A stretch of DNA of 56,951 nucleotides from Proteus myxofaciens ATCC 19692 (GTDB lineage Bacteria; Pseudomonadota; Gammaproteobacteria; Enterobacterales; Enterobacteriaceae). A model generated the notes under the pieces. That model saw only the letters and a program-made list of their open reading frames with translations. It was not told the origin of the DNA and searched no databases. The stretch lies in the NCBI RefSeq assembly GCF_001654855.1, contig NZ_LXEN01000081.1, positions 1-56,951 of the forward strand, written 5' to 3'. The position numbers and the translations under genes are program-made. Shown here in pieces: positions 55,498 through 56,951 of this stretch (positions are counted from its first letter, which is position 1; each line of letters begins with the position of its first letter).

Positions 55498-56001
55498 TCA
55501 ATCTTTTAATAATGCCCCAGGGTAACCTAACTGCCGCCAAGCCTCGAAAACAACAACAGCCACAGTATTTGATAAATTCATACTACGACTATCTGCAAGC
55601 ATTGGGACTCTGATTTTCTGCTGTGTTGGCATGTTATCTAACACATAAGGGGGTAAACCCCGTGTTTCAGGACCAAAAAGAAGATAATCTCCATCCTGAT
55701 AGCTGACATTACTATGTGCTGGTGTACCTTTTGTCGTTAAGGCAAATACACGAGCACCGGTTGGTGATTGTGCATTATCAGGGCTTAATCCTTCGCTTTC
55801 TAAAAAAGCATAATAATCATGATGTTGTTTAATATCAGCAAACTCACGATAATCAAGCCCTGCACGACGTAGACGTTTATCATCCCAAGTAAAACCAAGA
55901 GGCTGGATTAAATGAAGATGAAAGCCTGTATTTGCACACAGGCGGATAATATTACCCGTATTGGGTGGGATTTCCGGTTCAAATAAGACGATATTGAGCA
56001 T
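55498..56001 (-). CDS. trmL: tRNA (cytidine/uridine-2'-O-)-methyltransferase TrmL
   Basis: SPOUT-class enzyme that methylates the 2'-O of wobble position 34 in leucine tRNAs. 167 residues start [20 protein letters not shown], the SPOUT N-terminus. The SAM-knot segments [15 protein letters not shown] and [21 protein letters not shown] lie at the C-terminus. Located after cysE as in other Proteus chromosomes. Confidence 0.95.
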   Translation of the reverse strand: MLNIVLFEPEIPPNTGNIIRLCANTGFHLHLIQPLGFTWDDKRLRRAGLDYREFADIKQHHDYYAFLESEGLSPDNAQSPTGARVFALTTKGTPAHSNVSYQDGDYLLFGPETRGLPPYVLDNMPTQQKIRVPMLADSRSMNLSNTVAVVVFEAWRQLGYPGALLKD

Positions 56002-56012
56002 ATGAAATGAGA

Positions 56013-56951
56013 TTAATCGTTACCAAAGAGATCACGAGTATAAACTTTTTCTTCAACATCGTTTAGTGCTGAGGCCATTCTATTAGTAATAATGACATCA
56101 GACATTGTTTTGAACTCATCCAGATTACGGATTAATCTTGAGTTAAAGAAGGTATCTTCTTTCATTTCTGGTTCATAAATGACTACTTCAATCCCTTTGG
56201 CTTTAATACGTTTCATAATGCCTTGGATTGAAGAAGAGCGGAAATTATCAGAACCTGATTTCATAATTAAGCGATATACACCAACAATCTTAGGTGATTT
56301 AGCGATAATGGAATCTGCGATAAAATCTTTACGTGTGCGATTAGCTTCAACGATGGCACTAATAATATTATTAGGTACCGCGTCATAGTTTGCTAACAAT
56401 TGTTTAGTATCTTTTGGTAAGCAATAACCGCCATAACCGAATGATGGATTGTTATAATGATTACCAATACGCGGATCTAAACAAACCCCTTCGATAATTT
56501 GTTTTGCATTTAAACCATAAGCTTGGGCATAGCTATCTAGCTCATTAAAATAAGCGACACGTAGTGCTAAATAGGTATTAGCAAACAGTTTGATTGCTTC
56601 GGCTTCAGTAGAGTCTGTGAAAAGTACATCAATATCTTTCTTCAATGCACCTTCTTGTAAAAGATCAGCAAATTTTTGTGCTCTTGCTGATTGTTCACCA
56701 ATAACAATACGAGAAGGGTATAAGTTATCGTAAAGTGCACGGCCTTCACGTAAAAACTCAGGGGAGAATATAATATTGTTAGTATTATATTTTTCTCTCA
56801 TTTCTTGAGTAAAACCAACCGGGATCGTTGATTTAATAATCATGGTGGTGTTTGGATTATATTCTAAAACATCACGGATAACAGACTCTACAGAAGAGGT
56901 GTTGAAGTAGTTAGTTTTAGGATCATAATCTGTTGGTGTGGCAATAATAAC
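56013..56951 (-). CDS. ugd: UDP-glucose 6-dehydrogenase, 5' end beyond the window
   Basis: Oxidises UDP-glucose to UDP-glucuronate. Only the C-terminal 312 residues are present; the frame stays open to position 56951, where it reads [11 protein letters not shown], still in the NAD domain. The catalytic Cys lies in [14 protein letters not shown]. In Proteus, the O-antigen gene cluster lies beyond the secB-gpsA-cysE side, and ugd here suggests the window has just reached it. UDP-glucuronate would feed uronic-acid-containing O antigens, or core galacturonic acid after epimerisation. Confidence 0.94.
   Translation of the reverse strand, partial: VIIATPTDYDPKTNYFNTSSVESVIRDVLEYNPNTTMIIKSTIPVGFTQEMREKYNTNNIIFSPEFLREGRALYDNLYPSRIVIGEQSARAQKFADLLQEGALKKDIDVLFTDSTEAEAIKLFANTYLALRVAYFNELDSYAQAYGLNAKQIIEGVCLDPRIGNHYNNPSFGYGGYCLPKDTKQLLANYDAVPNNIISAIVEANRTRKDFIADSIIAKSPKIVGVYRLIMKSGSDNFRSSSIQGIMKRIKAKGIEVVIYEPEMKEDTFFNSRLIRNLDEFKTMSDVIITNRMASALNDVEEKVYTRDLFGND

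Overview
The window is a chromosomal segment of an AT-rich enterobacterium of the Morganellaceae, most probably Proteus (P. mirabilis or a close relative). This rests on the protein sequences, on hipBA lying next to the 3' end of mnmE, on a Klebsiella/Proteus-style LPS core locus (waaE, wabG, wabH, wabN), on a MrpJ-like regulator beside fimbrial genes, and on secB-gpsA-cysE-trmL running into ugd, which in Proteus is where the O-antigen locus begins. Species was not determined.

Left part (1-4.6 kb): a clipped DUF1097 membrane gene, the HipBA toxin-antitoxin pair, and a ~1.1 kb segment carrying a second putative toxin-antitoxin pair (GNAT acetyltransferase plus a 59-residue protein). That segment is flanked by 92-bp direct repeats. 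Both repeats contain the 18-bp mnmE 3'-end sequence known as the SGI1-family attachment site. mnmE itself is intact.

Replication and ribosome core (4.6-14 kb): leftward rpmH-rnpA-yidD-yidC, then mnmE, and rightward dnaA-dnaN-recF-gyrB, separated by a DnaA-box and GATC-bearing regulatory region. asd, a phospholipid N-methyltransferase-like gene and murQ follow. Next is an AbiE-type system whose toxin gene has a frameshift. Then come yicC, rph-pyrE with an attenuator, slmA, dut, coaBC, radC and rpmB-rpmG. rpmB has a strongly structured leader.

LPS core region (25.9-43.7 kb): four rightward glycosyltransferases and the leftward ligase waaL lie between rpmG and mutM. coaD-waaE-waaA-wabH-wabG-waaQ are leftward. 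A rightward deacetylase/GT9 pair comes next, then leftward waaC-waaF-hldD. Together these encode heptose supply, Kdo and heptose transfer, core decoration and O-antigen ligation.

Fimbrial region (43.9-49.2 kb): a recombinase-like remnant, a MrpJ-like HTH protein, an FGL-type chaperone, an usher, an AfaD-like putative tip protein and a fimbrial subunit. This looks like an Afa/Caf1-type chaperone-usher adhesin locus and is the most striking accessory system seen.

Right end (49.6-57 kb): yibQ-envC leftward, yibN-secB-gpsA-cysE rightward, then trmL and a truncated ugd leftward. No tRNA, rRNA, CRISPR array, insertion sequence or integrase gene was recognised. All product names come from reading protein sequences and recalled family features; no database search was run.
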